Of a stretch of 64,000 nt of DNA, positions 1 through 9,363 are shown one piece after another. The notes under the pieces were generated by a model. That model saw only the letters and a program-made list of their open reading frames with translations. It made no database searches and was not told the DNA's origin. The first letter of the stretch is position 1. The number at the start of each line of letters is the position of its first letter. Location: contig NZ_JASCIR010000026.1 of the NCBI RefSeq assembly GCF_029968095.1, positions 32,124 to 96,123 on the forward strand. The letters run 5' to 3'. The stretch comes from Streptomyces solicavernae. GTDB lineage: Bacteria; Actinomycetota; Actinomycetes; Streptomycetales; Streptomycetaceae. A program made the position numbers and the translations under genes.

Positions 1-1
1 C

Positions 2-3000
2 AACGCGCACGTCATCCTCGAAGAGGCGCCCGCGGGCCCGTCGGCGCCGGCCGGGACGCCGCGCCCGGCGGCCCTGCCGATGCTGCTGTCCGCGCGGACG
101 CCCGCCGCGCTGCGGACCCAGGCGCGCCGGCTGCACGACACGCTGCGCGAACGTCCGGAGCTCGCCCCGGCCGACGTCGCGGCGACGCTGGCACTGCGCC
201 GCGCGCAACTCGAGCAGCGCGCCGCCGTCGTGGGCCCTGACCGGGAGACGCTGCTGGCGGGCCTCGCGCGGCTGGCGGCGGACGAGCCGGGTCCTGGCAT
301 CGTCAACGGCGCTGGTCCGGCAGGCAGCACGGCGTTCCTGTTCACCGGGCAGGGCGCGCAGCGGGCCGGGATGGGCGCCGGTCTTTACCGGGAGTTCCCG
401 GCCTTCGCGGCCGCGCTCGACGAGGTGTGCGCGGAGTTCGACGGGCACCTGGAGCGTCCGCTGCGGGAGGTGATGTTCGACGCGCCGGCCGATGCGGGCG
501 GCGCGGCCGTGGAGACGCTGCTGGACCGCACCGAGTACGCCCAGCCCGCACTGTTCGCGTTCGAGGTGGCGATGTACCGCCTCGTCGAGTCGTTCGGCGT
601 CACGCCGGATGCCGTGGCCGGGCATTCGATCGGCGAGCTGGCCGCGGCGCACGTGGCCGGGGTGTGGTCGCTGGCCGACGCGTGCCGGCTCGTCGCGGCC
701 CGGGGGCGGCTGATGGGGGCGCTGCCGGCAGGCGGCGGCATGCTGGCCGCCGCGGTGCCGGAAGAGCGGGCCGTGGAGCTGCTGGCCGAGCCGGCCTTCG
801 CCGCCCTCTCGCTGGCCGCGGTGAACGCTCCCGACGCGGTGGTCTTCTCCGGGGGCACCGAGACGGTCGCGGCGCTCGAGTCGCGGCTGGGGGCCGAGGG
901 CGTCAAGACCAGCAGGCTGCGGGTGAGCCACGCGTTTCACTCCGCCCTGATGGATCCGATGCTGACTGAGTTCGAGGAGGTCGCTGCGGGCCTGACGTAC
1001 CACCGGCCGCGCATCCCCCTGTGCTCCACGGTCTCCGACGTGTTCGCCGACGACGCGCTGAGTACGCCCGGCTACTGGGTACGGCAGGTGCGCGAGGCCG
1101 TGCGCTTCGCCCCGGCGGTGCGGTCGCTGCTCGACTCGGGTGTGGGCCTGTTCGTCGAGCTGGGCCCGGACGCGGTGCTGACGGCGATGCCCCGCGCCAC
1201 CGTGGCGGCGGACCCCGCGGCGCGCGCATCGGCGGTCGCGGGCTCCCGCCGCACCACTGCCGAACCCGAGCAGCTGGCCGCCGCGCTGGCCACCGCGCAC
1301 TGCGCGGCCCGGCCGGTGCGGTGGGCGACGTACTTCGGAGACCGGCCGCAGGCACGGATCACGCTGCCCACCTATCCCTTCGAGCACGAACGCTTCTGGC
1401 TGCGGCCCGCGGAGGCCGCCGCCGCGCCGCTCGCCGGCGCCGACGCCGCCGGCCATCCGCTGCTGCACTCCCGGGTGCAGCTCGCCGGCAAGGACGAGTG
1501 GCTGTTCACGGGCAGGCTCTCGCCGCGCACGCACCCGTGGCTCGCCGACCACGTCGTCTCCGGCGCGGTCCTCATGCCGGGCACCGGGTTCGTGGAGCTG
1601 GCGCTGGCCGCCGGCGCCCGGATCGGCGTGCCGCGGCTGGCGGAACTGACGCTCGCGGAGCCGCTGATGCTCCCGGCCGACGGCGCCGCGGACCTTCAGC
1701 TCACCGTGGGCGAACCCGACGCGGGCGGGCACCGGCCCGTGGCCGTCCACGCCCGTACCGCCGGCGCCTGGGTGCCGCATGCCCACGGTCTACTCGCGCC
1801 CGCCGCGCCGGCCGCGGCACCGGACTGGTCCCAGGCGTGGCCTCCGGCCGCGGGCGATCCGGTCGACGCGCAGCAGGTGTACCTCGCGCTCGGCAGCCTC
1901 GGCTTCGGGTACGGCCCGGCGTTCCAGGGGGTACGGGCCGCGTGGTCACGTGGGGAGGAGGTCTTCGTCGACCTGGCGCTCGACACCGGCACTGCCGAGG
2001 ACGCCACCGGCTTCGGGCTGCACCCCGCTCTGCTGGACGCCGTATTCCACGCGGCTGTCGGCCAGCTCGCCGAGGGCGGGCCCGACGGCCGGGTGCCGCT
2101 CTCGTTCGCTTTCGGCGGCGTCCAGCCGGCCCGGTCCGGCCTGGGTGCGCTGCGTGCCCGCATCGCCCGTACCGCGCCGAACACCTTCCGCGTGGACGCG
2201 GTCGATGAAACCGGTGCGCTCGTGCTGAGCATGGAGTCGGTGCGGTTCCGCCCGATCGAGCGGGATGCGCTGGCCAAGCTGCGCGGCGCGGCACCGCTTC
2301 TCGACCTCGAGTGGGAGGCCCTGCCCGCCGGCTCCGCAGCGGAACCCGGGCGCCCCGGACGTACGGTCGTGCTCGGCGACCCGGCGGCCGTCGAGGCCCC
2401 CGAGCCCCTGGCGAGCTGCGCCGGTCTCGCGGAACTTGCCGCTCTGCCGGACGCTCCCGACACGGTGGTCTGGGCGGCACCCCGCGGCACCGGTGCTGGC
2501 GCGGCGGACGTACACGACGGCGTGCTGCGGACGCTCGCGCTGTTGCAGGAGTGGATAGGACTCGGCCACCCCGGCCGGCTCGCGATCGTGACGCGTACGG
2601 CCGCCGGACTGCCCGGCGAGGAACCCGATCTGGTCGGGGCCGCCGTGGCGGGCCTGGTGCGCAGCGCACAGTCCGAGCACCCGGGGCGGTTCCTGCTCGT
2701 CGACCACGACGGCGACGCCCTGCCGATCGCGTCGCTCGCCGACGCCGTGACCCAGGACGAGCCGAACCTGGCCGTCCGCGAGGGTCGGCTCCTGGCGCCG
2801 CGGTTGCAGCAGCTGCCTGCCACCGCGCCGGACGCGGTCCCGTCGTTCGGCCAGGGCACGGTGCTCATCACCGGCGGCACCGGCGGCATCGGCGGCATCG
2901 TCGCCCGGCATCTGGTCGCGGCGCACGGCACCCGGCGGCTGCTGCTGGCGTCGCGGCGCGGTGCCGCCGCGGACGGCGCCGCCGAACTGGCCGCCGAGCT

Positions 3001-4786
3001 GACCGGCCTCGGCGCCCACGTGCGGGTCGAGGCCTGCGACTTCACTGACCGCACAGCGGTCCAGGACCTGCTGGCCGGCATCGACGGCGACGCCCCGCTG
3101 ACCGCCGTCATCCATGCGGCGGGCGTCCTGGACGACGGCACGATCGACACCCTCACCGACGAGCAGACGACACGGGTGCTGGCGCCGAAGGTCGATGCGG
3201 CGCTGCACCTGCACGAGCTGACCCGCGACCTGGACCTGTCGGCGTTCGTGCTGTTCTCGTCCGCGGCGCCATTGCTCGGCGGACAGGGACAGGGCAACTA
3301 CGCCGCCGCGAACAGCGCACTGGACGCGCTGGCCCGTATGCGGCGGTCCGCGGGCCTGCCCGCGCACTCGCTGGCCTGGGGCCTGTGGACCGTCGGCATG
3401 GCGGAACTCCTCAGCGGGGAGGGCGCCGAGCAGTACGCCCGCCAGATCCGGGCCAGGCTGGGCCTGGTCCCGATCGACGCGGAGTCCGGGATGGCGCTGT
3501 TCGACAACGCGCTCGCGACCGACCGGGCGACGCCCACGACAGCGCTGCTGGACACCGCGGCGCTCACCGGCCTGGCGCGCGGCGGCACCCTGCCCGCGGT
3601 ACTGCGCGGCATGGTCCGGGTGCCCCCGGCCGGCGCGAGCGCCGGCGTCAGCCTGGCGCGGCAGCTGGCCGCGCTTCCGGACGCGGACCGCGACGGCGTG
3701 ATCCTGCGGGAGGTACGCAACGTCGCCTCGGCGGTCCTGGGCCACGTGTCCGGCGACGCGATCGACCCGGACGCGCCGTTCACCGAGCTCGGTTTCGACC
3801 CCCTGGGTGCCGTCGAGTTCCGCAACCGGCTGGCCCAGCTGACCGAGCTGACGCTGCCATCCACGCTGATCTTCGACCACCCGACCGCCGCCGATGTGGC
3901 GAAACTGGTGCGCTCGCGGATCGAGGAACCCGGGACCGGCGTGGCCGAGCAGGCACCCTCCGGCGTACGTGGCACGATCACCGACCTGGTGTCGGCGGCG
4001 CATCGCCGCGGTGACCTGGCAGGGGTGATGCCCCTGCTGACCGCGGGCTCGGCGTTGATGACCACGTACGCCGCCGGCGAGGCCGCCGCAAAGCGCCCTG
4101 CCGCGCAGCTCCTGGCGCGCGGTGCCGCGGCACCGGCACTGATCTGCGTCCCCTCGTTCCTGCCGGGCTCGGGCCCGCACCAGTTCGCCCGTCTGGCCCG
4201 CGAACTGGGCCCCGATCGGCAGGTCAGCGCGCTTCCGCTGCCCGGCACGCGCGCGGGCGACGACCTGCCGGCGACCTGGGCGGCGGCGATCGAGAGCCTC
4301 GCCGCGGCCGTGGCACCGGAACTCGAGCGGGCCCCGGTGGCGCTCGTCGGCTATTCGATCGGCGGTGCGGTCGCCCATGCGGTCGCCCGGCGGCTCGAGG
4401 ACGACGGCCACGAGCTCGCGGGCGTCGCGATGATCGACACCTATTCGACGCACGACGTCGAACTCAACCGCCTCGTGCTCACCGACGCGCTGGGGCAGAT
4501 CCTGTCCCGGGACAACGCACTGACCCCCGTGGACGACCACGGCCTGGTGGCCCTGGGCGGCTATGCGCAGATATACCCCGAGCGCGAGGCCGAGCCGATC
4601 GCCGCGCCGACGCTGGACCTGCGGGCCACCGTGACGCTGAGCGGCTTCGGGGACGCCGACCCCGTCCCCGACTGGCAACACCGCGGACCGACCGAGCACA
4701 TCGAGTCGGACCACTTCTCGATCATCGAGGAACGGGCGGAGGGGACCGCTGCGCACCTGCGCCGCTGGCTCGATGCGGTCGGGTAG
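2..4786 (+). CDS. Modular type I polyketide synthase, C-terminal part (AT-DH-KR-ACP-TE)
   Basis: Terminal module of a modular PKS; the 5' end lies outside the window and the reading frame is open from base 2, where the end of a KS domain (NAHVILEE) is visible. Order: AT (GQGAQ near base 345, GHSIGE near 620, HAFH near 930, the pattern usual for malonyl-CoA), DH (HVVSGAVLMP near 1550, second motif HPALLDA near 2020), KR (GGTGGIGG near 2870, LDD near 3130, Tyr in GNYAAAN near 3300), ACP (3712-3920) and a chain-releasing thioesterase (GYSIGG near 4350, ending SDHFS). The LDD motif suggests a B-type ketoreductase. Odd: the ACP motif reads GFDPL, so the phosphopantetheine-accepting serine is Pro (CCC at 3800-3802). 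If real, this ACP cannot carry a chain. The product is unknown; the TE suggests a macrolactone or free acid. Identification of the domains is secure, their activity is not. Confidence 0.96.
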   Translation, partial: NAHVILEEAPAGPSAPAGTPRPAALPMLLSARTPAALRTQARRLHDTLRERPELAPADVAATLALRRAQLEQRAAVVGPDRETLLAGLARLAADEPGPGIVNGAGPAGSTAFLFTGQGAQRAGMGAGLYREFPAFAAALDEVCAEFDGHLERPLREVMFDAPADAGGAAVETLLDRTEYAQPALFAFEVAMYRLVESFGVTPDAVAGHSIGELAAAHVAGVWSLADACRLVAARGRLMGALPAGGGMLAAAVPEERAVELLAEPAFAALSLAAVNAPDAVVFSGGTETVAALESRLGAEGVKTSRLRVSHAFHSALMDPMLTEFEEVAAGLTYHRPRIPLCSTVSDVFADDALSTPGYWVRQVREAVRFAPAVRSLLDSGVGLFVELGPDAVLTAMPRATVAADPAARASAVAGSRRTTAEPEQLAAALATAHCAARPVRWATYFGDRPQARITLPTYPFEHERFWLRPAEAAAAPLAGADAAGHPLLHSRVQLAGKDEWLFTGRLSPRTHPWLADHVVSGAVLMPGTGFVELALAAGARIGVPRLAELTLAEPLMLPADGAADLQLTVGEPDAGGHRPVAVHARTAGAWVPHAHGLLAPAAPAAAPDWSQAWPPAAGDPVDAQQVYLALGSLGFGYGPAFQGVRAAWSRGEEVFVDLALDTGTAEDATGFGLHPALLDAVFHAAVGQLAEGGPDGRVPLSFAFGGVQPARSGLGALRARIARTAPNTFRVDAVDETGALVLSMESVRFRPIERDALAKLRGAAPLLDLEWEALPAGSAAEPGRPGRTVVLGDPAAVEAPEPLASCAGLAELAALPDAPDTVVWAAPRGTGAGAADVHDGVLRTLALLQEWIGLGHPGRLAIVTRTAAGLPGEEPDLVGAAVAGLVRSAQSEHPGRFLLVDHDGDALPIASLADAVTQDEPNLAVREGRLLAPRLQQLPATAPDAVPSFGQGTVLITGGTGGIGGIVARHLVAAHGTRRLLLASRRGAAADGAAELAAELTGLGAHVRVEACDFTDRTAVQDLLAGIDGDAPLTAVIHAAGVLDDGTIDTLTDEQTTRVLAPKVDAALHLHELTRDLDLSAFVLFSSAAPLLGGQGQGNYAAANSALDALARMRRSAGLPAHSLAWGLWTVGMAELLSGEGAEQYARQIRARLGLVPIDAESGMALFDNALATDRATPTTALLDTAALTGLARGGTLPAVLRGMVRVPPAGASAGVSLARQLAALPDADRDGVILREVRNVASAVLGHVSGDAIDPDAPFTELGFDPLGAVEFRNRLAQLTELTLPSTLIFDHPTAADVAKLVRSRIEEPGTGVAEQAPSGVRGTITDLVSAAHRRGDLAGVMPLLTAGSALMTTYAAGEAAAKRPAAQLLARGAAAPALICVPSFLPGSGPHQFARLARELGPDRQVSALPLPGTRAGDDLPATWAAAIESLAAAVAPELERAPVALVGYSIGGAVAHAVARRLEDDGHELAGVAMIDTYSTHDVELNRLVLTDALGQILSRDNALTPVDDHGLVALGGYAQIYPEREAEPIAAPTLDLRATVTLSGFGDADPVPDWQHRGPTEHIESDHFSIIEERAEGTAAHLRRWLDAVG

Positions 4787-4799
4787 TTCCCGGCGCTAA

Positions 4800-4844
4800 G
4801 CGCGATCGGCGGTCAGCCAGCGGGACGCTGACCGCCGATCGCGC
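4800..4844 (+). terminator. Strong hairpin terminator after the PKS
   Basis: A perfect 18-bp inverted repeat (arms 4800-4817 and 4827-4844) with a 9-nt loop begins 13 bases after the PKS stop codon. There is no U-tract, as is common for Streptomyces terminators. It separates the PKS transcript from the exporter operon. Confidence 0.85.
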
Positions 4845-4860
4845 CGGCGCCCGTCGCTGG

Positions 4861-4985
4861 AGGCAGAAAATCCGCCGAGTCGCAATCCGACCCGGGTGTG
4901 AAATTCTCGGCTCGTAAATTCGTCGGAGGCATAAAACTATTCGGACCGCAAATCCAGTGCAGGCATAAAGACGGTTCGGCCGCAA
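4861..4985 (+). repeat. Array of about four direct repeats (period 33-34 bp) upstream of the exporter promoter
   Basis: Three clear copies of a 25-bp unit of the form AGGCATAAA-n-TTCGG-n-CCGCAA start at 4861, 4927 and 4961, and a degenerate fourth (GTGTGAAATTCTCGG...CGTAAA) lies near 4896. The spacing of 33-34 bp is about three helical turns, so all copies face the same side of the DNA, and the last copy ends 24 bases before the -35 box. This is what a cooperative activator or repressor array looks like; the binding protein is not identifiable here. Confidence 0.6.
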
Positions 4986-5008
4986 CAGTCTTGACGGAAA
5001 TCATAAAC

Positions 5009-5037
5009 TTGACAGTGTTGTTTGTTCTGTTTAGAGT
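5009..5037 (+). promoter_or_regulatory. Sigma-HrdB-type promoter for the exporter-helicase operon
   Basis: TTGACA (5009-5014), a 17-bp spacer and TAGAGT (5032-5037) match the consensus of the principal Streptomyces sigma factor. Transcription would begin near 5044, giving a leader of about 37 nt before the ATG at 5081. It also rules out the longer reading frame that opens at 4898, since its start would be upstream of the promoter. Confidence 0.8.
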
Positions 5038-5080
5038 CCCGGTCGTTCAAGTTCCTGCCGACCGAAACTCAAAGGTGTTC

Positions 5081-6700
5081 ATGAATACGCCGCCGACGCT
5101 GCCGAAATCCAGGCAGCGTGCGATTCTCGCCACGCTCATGCTGTGTTCACTGCTGATTTGGCTGGAGAACACTGTCCTGAGTACGACGCTGGAGACCCTT
5201 GCGGACCCCGTCCGCGGCCTGGGCGCCAACCCCGGTCAGCTGCAATGGGCCACCGGCGCATACACCCTGGTCTTCGCCACGCTGATGTTCACCGCGGGCG
5301 CGCTGGGCGACAGCTTCGGCCACCGGAACGTCCTGGCGATCGGTCTGGCGGTCTTCGCCGTGGCCTCGATCTGGGCGGCGTATGTGGGTGATGCGAATCA
5401 GCTGATTGCCGCCCGGGCCGCGATGGGCGTCGGCGCCGCGCTGATCATGCCGGCCAACTTCGCGATCCTTTTGTGGACTTTCACCGGCCCCGGACGGGCC
5501 ACCGCGATCGCTATCTCCTCGACCTCCACCGGTGTCGGGATGGCGGCCGGGCCGGTCCTGGCGGGGCTCCTGCTGGGCAAGTTCTGGTGGGGTTCGGTCT
5601 TCCTCATCAACGTTCCCATTGTCGCCATAGCGCTGGCGGGTGTGGTCCTGCTGGTCCCCAATTTCCGCAGCCCCATCGTGCGGCCGCTGGACCCGGCGGG
5701 AATCCTGCTGTCGATCAGCGGACTCGCAGCATTGACCTACGGCCTGATCCGCGCGGGGCAGGTGGACACCTGGAGCCGCTGGGATGTCTGGGCGCCGGTC
5801 GCGGCCGGGATCGTGTTGCTGGCGACTTTCGTGGTCGTCGAGCTGAAGGCCAGGACGCCGAGCTTCGATCCGCGGATGCTCGCGCAGCGGATGTTCGGCG
5901 GCGGTAACGCATCGATGATGCTGCTGCTGTTCTCCGTGGCCGCCATCACCTTCTACAACGCCTTCTATCTGCAGGGCGCGCTGGGCTACTCGCCGATGAA
6001 GGCCGGCCTGGCCAACGTCCCCACCGCGGTCGGCGCCGCCGTAGGCGCACCCCTGGGCGCACGCCTGGTCAGCCGGTGGTCACTGCGCCCCATCGCCCTG
6101 CCGGCCCTCGCGGTCGCCGCGCTGAGCTTCGGCGCGGTCGGGTTCCTCGGCCTGCACACCCCCCTGGTCTGGATCGAGGTCCTGCTGCTGGTGCAGGGTC
6201 TTTCCGTCGGTCTGGTGATGGCCCCGGTGACCGGGGCGCTGATCAGCAGTCTGCCGCTGGAGCAGTCCGGCGCCGGGTCGGCGGTCACCAATACCGCGCG
6301 GCAGGCCGGCAGCGTGATCGGGATCGCGGTCGGCGGCACGATCATGTCGATCGCGTATCGAGGCGCGATCGAGCCTGCGGTGGGCGATGTGCCGGCGGCG
6401 TACCGGGACAGCGCACGGGTGTCTGCGGAACAGGCCCGGCATGTCGCCGCCACCCTCGACCAGCCCTCCATCGCCCAGGCCGCCGACCGTGCGTTCATCC
6501 ACTCCATGCACGTCGGCGCCGTCTGGATCATGATCATCACCCTCATCGCCACCGCCGTACTGGCCATCGCCCTGCGCCCGACCGGAAAGAAGAAGGCCCC
6601 GGCACCGGAACCGGACCGGGAAGTGGCCCGCAGCCCCGAGCCCCGCTCCACTGCACAAACCGCACAAACCGAAGGATCCCCCGTTGTCGGAAATGAATGA
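5081..6700 (+). CDS. MFS drug exporter, DHA2 (14-TM) family
   Basis: A 539-residue proton-driven efflux pump of the EmrB/QacA type in the cytoplasmic membrane. The protein is almost wholly hydrophobic segments separated by short charged loops. The first helix carries LIWLENTVLSTTLETLA, the variant of the DHA2 motif D1, followed by LQWATGAYTLVFATLMFTAG and GDSFGHRN (motif A). A basic/acidic cytoplasmic tail of about 45 residues follows the last helix. The start at 5081 has an AAAGGTG ribosome site and lies just downstream of the promoter. The 3' end overlaps the start of the helicase gene, so the two are one operon. Placed directly behind a PKS, it probably exports the polyketide, but the substrate is inference. 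Confidence 0.93.
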   Translation: MNTPPTLPKSRQRAILATLMLCSLLIWLENTVLSTTLETLADPVRGLGANPGQLQWATGAYTLVFATLMFTAGALGDSFGHRNVLAIGLAVFAVASIWAAYVGDANQLIAARAAMGVGAALIMPANFAILLWTFTGPGRATAIAISSTSTGVGMAAGPVLAGLLLGKFWWGSVFLINVPIVAIALAGVVLLVPNFRSPIVRPLDPAGILLSISGLAALTYGLIRAGQVDTWSRWDVWAPVAAGIVLLATFVVVELKARTPSFDPRMLAQRMFGGGNASMMLLLFSVAAITFYNAFYLQGALGYSPMKAGLANVPTAVGAAVGAPLGARLVSRWSLRPIALPALAVAALSFGAVGFLGLHTPLVWIEVLLLVQGLSVGLVMAPVTGALISSLPLEQSGAGSAVTNTARQAGSVIGIAVGGTIMSIAYRGAIEPAVGDVPAAYRDSARVSAEQARHVAATLDQPSIAQAADRAFIHSMHVGAVWIMIITLIATAVLAIALRPTGKKKAPAPEPDREVARSPEPRSTAQTAQTEGSPVVGNE

Positions 6701-8768
6701 TCCCGCTGCGCGTGCGGTTGCGTTGGAGCAGGATTATGCGGCCTCCGTGTACAAGTTGCTCACCGAGCGGCTTTCCGAGGCGCGCGTACAGCGCGCGAGC
6801 GTGCTGAAGGCCCCGGCGGACAGCCCTGAAGAGGCATACGAGAGAGAGAACGCCGCCGAGCGTCTGGCCAAGGAAATCCGCCGGCTGGAGGGCGCCGAAA
6901 CAGGGCTGATTTTCGGGCGCATCGACTGGACGGACGGCATGGCCCTGCGCATCGGGCGGATCGGGCTGCAAACGGAGGAGGATGACATCCCTCTGCTCGT
7001 GGACTGGCGCGCGAACGCGGCCCGGCCCTTCTACGAGGCGACCCCGGTCCACCCGATGGGCCTGCGGCGCCGCCGGCACCTGCGCATCGAGGAGCGCACG
7101 GTCACCTCGGTGAGCGACGAGCTGCTGGTCGGGTCCGCCCCGACCGACGAGGACGTCGTGGGGGACGGCCCGCTGGTCGAGGCGCTGTCGGCACGGCGTA
7201 CGGGCAAAATGCACGCGGCTGTCGCGACGCTACAAGCCGAGCAGGACGAGATCGTCCGCTCCGCGCACCGCGGGGTAACCGTGGTGCAGGGCGGGCCCGG
7301 CACCGGCAAGACAGTGGTCGCCCTGCACAGGGCGGCCTACGTCCTGTACGCGTTCCCCCGTGCCGCGGAGGAGGGCGTCCTGGTGGTGGGCCCGAACACC
7401 CGGTTCCTCGACTACATCTCCCAGGTCCTTCCCTCCCTGGGAGAGAACGACGTCTTGCTGGCGACCCTCAGGGAGCTGGCCGGCGTGTCCGCGGACACAG
7501 CAGGCCCCTTCGATACGGCGCGCCTGAAGGGCAGCTCCGACCTCGCCGACGCCCTGACCGGCCTGCTGCGCGTCCACCAGGCCCCCAGCGGGGACTTCAC
7601 CGTACGGGTCGGACCGGAACGGGTCCGCCTCCCCGACGAGGAGGTCGCCACGGCTCGCAAGGCCGCCCTGGCAGCGGCATCGGGGCACAACCCTGCACGC
7701 CAGGCGTTCAAGGAGCTCTTGGTCGAGGCCGTCACCGACGCGATGCAACGGGACATGGGCGACCTGCTGGAGCAGATCGACGCCGACGCGGAAAAGATGA
7801 CGGGCCTCGACCTCGACCGGTTCACGGGGGCCGCCCAGCGCCGTGCCGAGGGTGCGGCCGACGCGGGTCCGGTCCACGAGCTGGACCTGGACGCCCTCCG
7901 GGCCGATCTCCTCGCCGACGCCGACGTCGACGCAGCGGTCGAGGTGTTGTGGCCGCGGCTGGTGGCCGGTGACCTCGTCAAGGCGCTACTGACGGACGCC
8001 GATGCTCTCGCGGAGCACCTGCCCCGCCTGACCGCGCAGGAGCGCTCCCTTCTGCTGCGCGGTCCTGAGGACCCGTGGACCGATGCCGATGTGCCGTTGC
8101 TGGACGAGGCGGCGAGCCTGGTCGACGGCCTCCCGGAGCGGACGTACGGGCACGTCGTCGTCGACGAGGCGCAGGAGCTGACCGCCATGCAGTGGCGGAT
8201 GATCGTCCGCCGCTGCCCGGCAAAGGCGATGACGCTGGTGGGCGACTTCGCCCAGGCAGGCCCGGTCGCGACGGCACGCGACTGGAAGGAAGCGCTGAGC
8301 CCGCACGTCCTCCCACGGTTCAAACTGCACAACCTGACCGTCAGCTACCGCACCACGCAGGAGATCCTGGACAGCGTCCGCGACCTGCTCACGCGGATCG
8401 CTCCCGACCAGAAGCCCACACGGTCCCTGCGAAGCGGTGAGCCCCCTCGCACCGTGACCACACCTCCGGACGGGATGGCCGCCACCGTCGTTCAGGAACT
8501 CCGCGCCCAGAGCACCGAGCACCCGGACGAGCTGCTGGGAGTGATCTGCGCTGACAGCAGGGCTAGCGAGCTGACGGCCGTCCAGGGCATCTCTGACCAC
8601 GCACGCATCGTCCCGGCGTCCGAAGCCCGCGGCCTGGAATTCGACGGCGTCGTCGTCATCAACCCCGAGGAAATCATCACGGCCCGCCCCGGCGGGGAAA
8701 GGGACCTGTACGTAGCCCTGACCCGTGCCACCAAGCGCCTGTGCACCATCACCATCCAGCCCGTCTGA
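6684..8768 (+). CDS. HelD/HelR-family RNA-polymerase-associated ATPase
   Basis: A 694-residue UvrD-like superfamily 1 NTPase of the HelD family. These proteins dislodge RNA polymerase from nucleic acid; the actinobacterial member HelR also displaces rifamycins. Visible: N-terminal coiled coil (to about residue 75), the HelD-typical region with GRIDW and DWRANAARPFYEA (about 80-115), Walker A GGPGTGKT (about 205), DEAQEL (about 493), SYRTTQEIL and C-terminal LYVALTRATKRL. The family is usually 650-770 residues, so this is full length. I chose the TTG at 6684 because AAGGA at 6672-6676 is 7 nt upstream; an ATG at 6693 is the alternative. It overlaps the exporter and shares its promoter, which suggests the pair protects the host from a transcription inhibitor made nearby. 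I saw no rifamycin-associated element upstream. Confidence 0.88.
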   Translation: MSEMNDPAARAVALEQDYAASVYKLLTERLSEARVQRASVLKAPADSPEEAYERENAAERLAKEIRRLEGAETGLIFGRIDWTDGMALRIGRIGLQTEEDDIPLLVDWRANAARPFYEATPVHPMGLRRRRHLRIEERTVTSVSDELLVGSAPTDEDVVGDGPLVEALSARRTGKMHAAVATLQAEQDEIVRSAHRGVTVVQGGPGTGKTVVALHRAAYVLYAFPRAAEEGVLVVGPNTRFLDYISQVLPSLGENDVLLATLRELAGVSADTAGPFDTARLKGSSDLADALTGLLRVHQAPSGDFTVRVGPERVRLPDEEVATARKAALAAASGHNPARQAFKELLVEAVTDAMQRDMGDLLEQIDADAEKMTGLDLDRFTGAAQRRAEGAADAGPVHELDLDALRADLLADADVDAAVEVLWPRLVAGDLVKALLTDADALAEHLPRLTAQERSLLLRGPEDPWTDADVPLLDEAASLVDGLPERTYGHVVVDEAQELTAMQWRMIVRRCPAKAMTLVGDFAQAGPVATARDWKEALSPHVLPRFKLHNLTVSYRTTQEILDSVRDLLTRIAPDQKPTRSLRSGEPPRTVTTPPDGMAATVVQELRAQSTEHPDELLGVICADSRASELTAVQGISDHARIVPASEARGLEFDGVVVINPEEIITARPGGERDLYVALTRATKRLCTITIQPV

Positions 8769-8889
8769 CGGCCCGGCGCCGCATATGTATCGGCGTTGCA
8801 AGCCCTCGCAGGCGGGCTGGCCGTCCGACGAGCGGGAAGGATCAACGCCCCTGTCTTACTTCCGGTGGTGACGGAGCGTCGTGAGGGGT

Positions 8890-8918
8890 CGTTGACATTC
8901 GCGTGAGAGATGTCAACG
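8890..8918. repeat. Inverted repeat over the start of the ISL3 transposase stub
   Basis: A perfect 9-bp inverted repeat, CGTTGACAT (8890-8898) and ATGTCAACG (8910-8918), with an 11-nt spacer that includes the GTG start of the stub. It may be an operator or part of the old insertion-sequence end. Confidence 0.5.
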
Positions 8919-9151
8919 AGCTTGTGCAGACGGTGTTTTCGGGCCTGTCCCCACTGATCGTCGAGGACGTGGCCGACGAGGGTGAGCGGATCGTGATGCG
9001 GGCACGGACTCCGCGGAACATGGCAGTCTGCCCGGTGTGCGGGGCTGCGTCGGATCGCCAGCACACAACGAGTTCGACCAACTCTTCGACGGCCGCCTCA
9101 CTGCTGGACGGGTGTAGGTCGCACGGCTCAACCGAAAAACCATTAGGATAG
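8903..9151 (+). pseudogene. ISL3-family transposase, N-terminal stub
   Basis: The first ~50 residues match the N-terminus of Streptomyces ISL3-family transposases: VRDVNELVQTVFSGL, then IVEDVADEGERIVMRARTP and the first zinc-finger half CPVCGAAS. After about base 9060 similarity stops, and the frame runs into unrelated sequence and a stop. The catalytic DDE domain (normally about 400 residues in all) is missing, so it is dead. It marks the left edge of a zone of gene remnants. Confidence 0.75.
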
Positions 9152-9363
9152 GCCCGGTGCTGCTCGCCTCAGCGTGCTGCTCCCTGCTGGTCGGAACCCG
9201 GTCTGGGCGGGAGCAGAAGGCCATCGTCCGCAAGAGTCCGCCGGGTACAAATGGGGCGACCCGTGTCCGTCACGTGATGGCCCATGAGTGTAAATCGGTC
9301 AAGCGGGGCAGAGAGCTTGCGCGCGAGCCGTCAGGGCAGTGGCGGCGTGAGAGCCTGGGTTGT

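Noticed and set aside
1946..4756. 936-codon antisense frame across the PKS
   Set aside because: Shadow of the high-GC coding strand; composition is Arg/Gly/Gln-rich with no domain.
4898..5080. N-terminal extension of the DHA2 exporter starting at 4898
   Set aside because: The consensus promoter at 5009-5037 lies inside it, the residues are not membrane-like, and a ribosome site precedes ATG 5081.
5081..8768. Ansamycin or lipiarmycin identity of the upstream PKS product
   Set aside because: Only one PKS module is visible and it ends in a TE; the HelR-like gene alone cannot name the product.
8769..8902. Rifamycin-associated element (19-bp inverted repeat) near the helicase
   Set aside because: GCAAGC-like fragments occur but no complete inverted repeat fits, and none is upstream of the operon.
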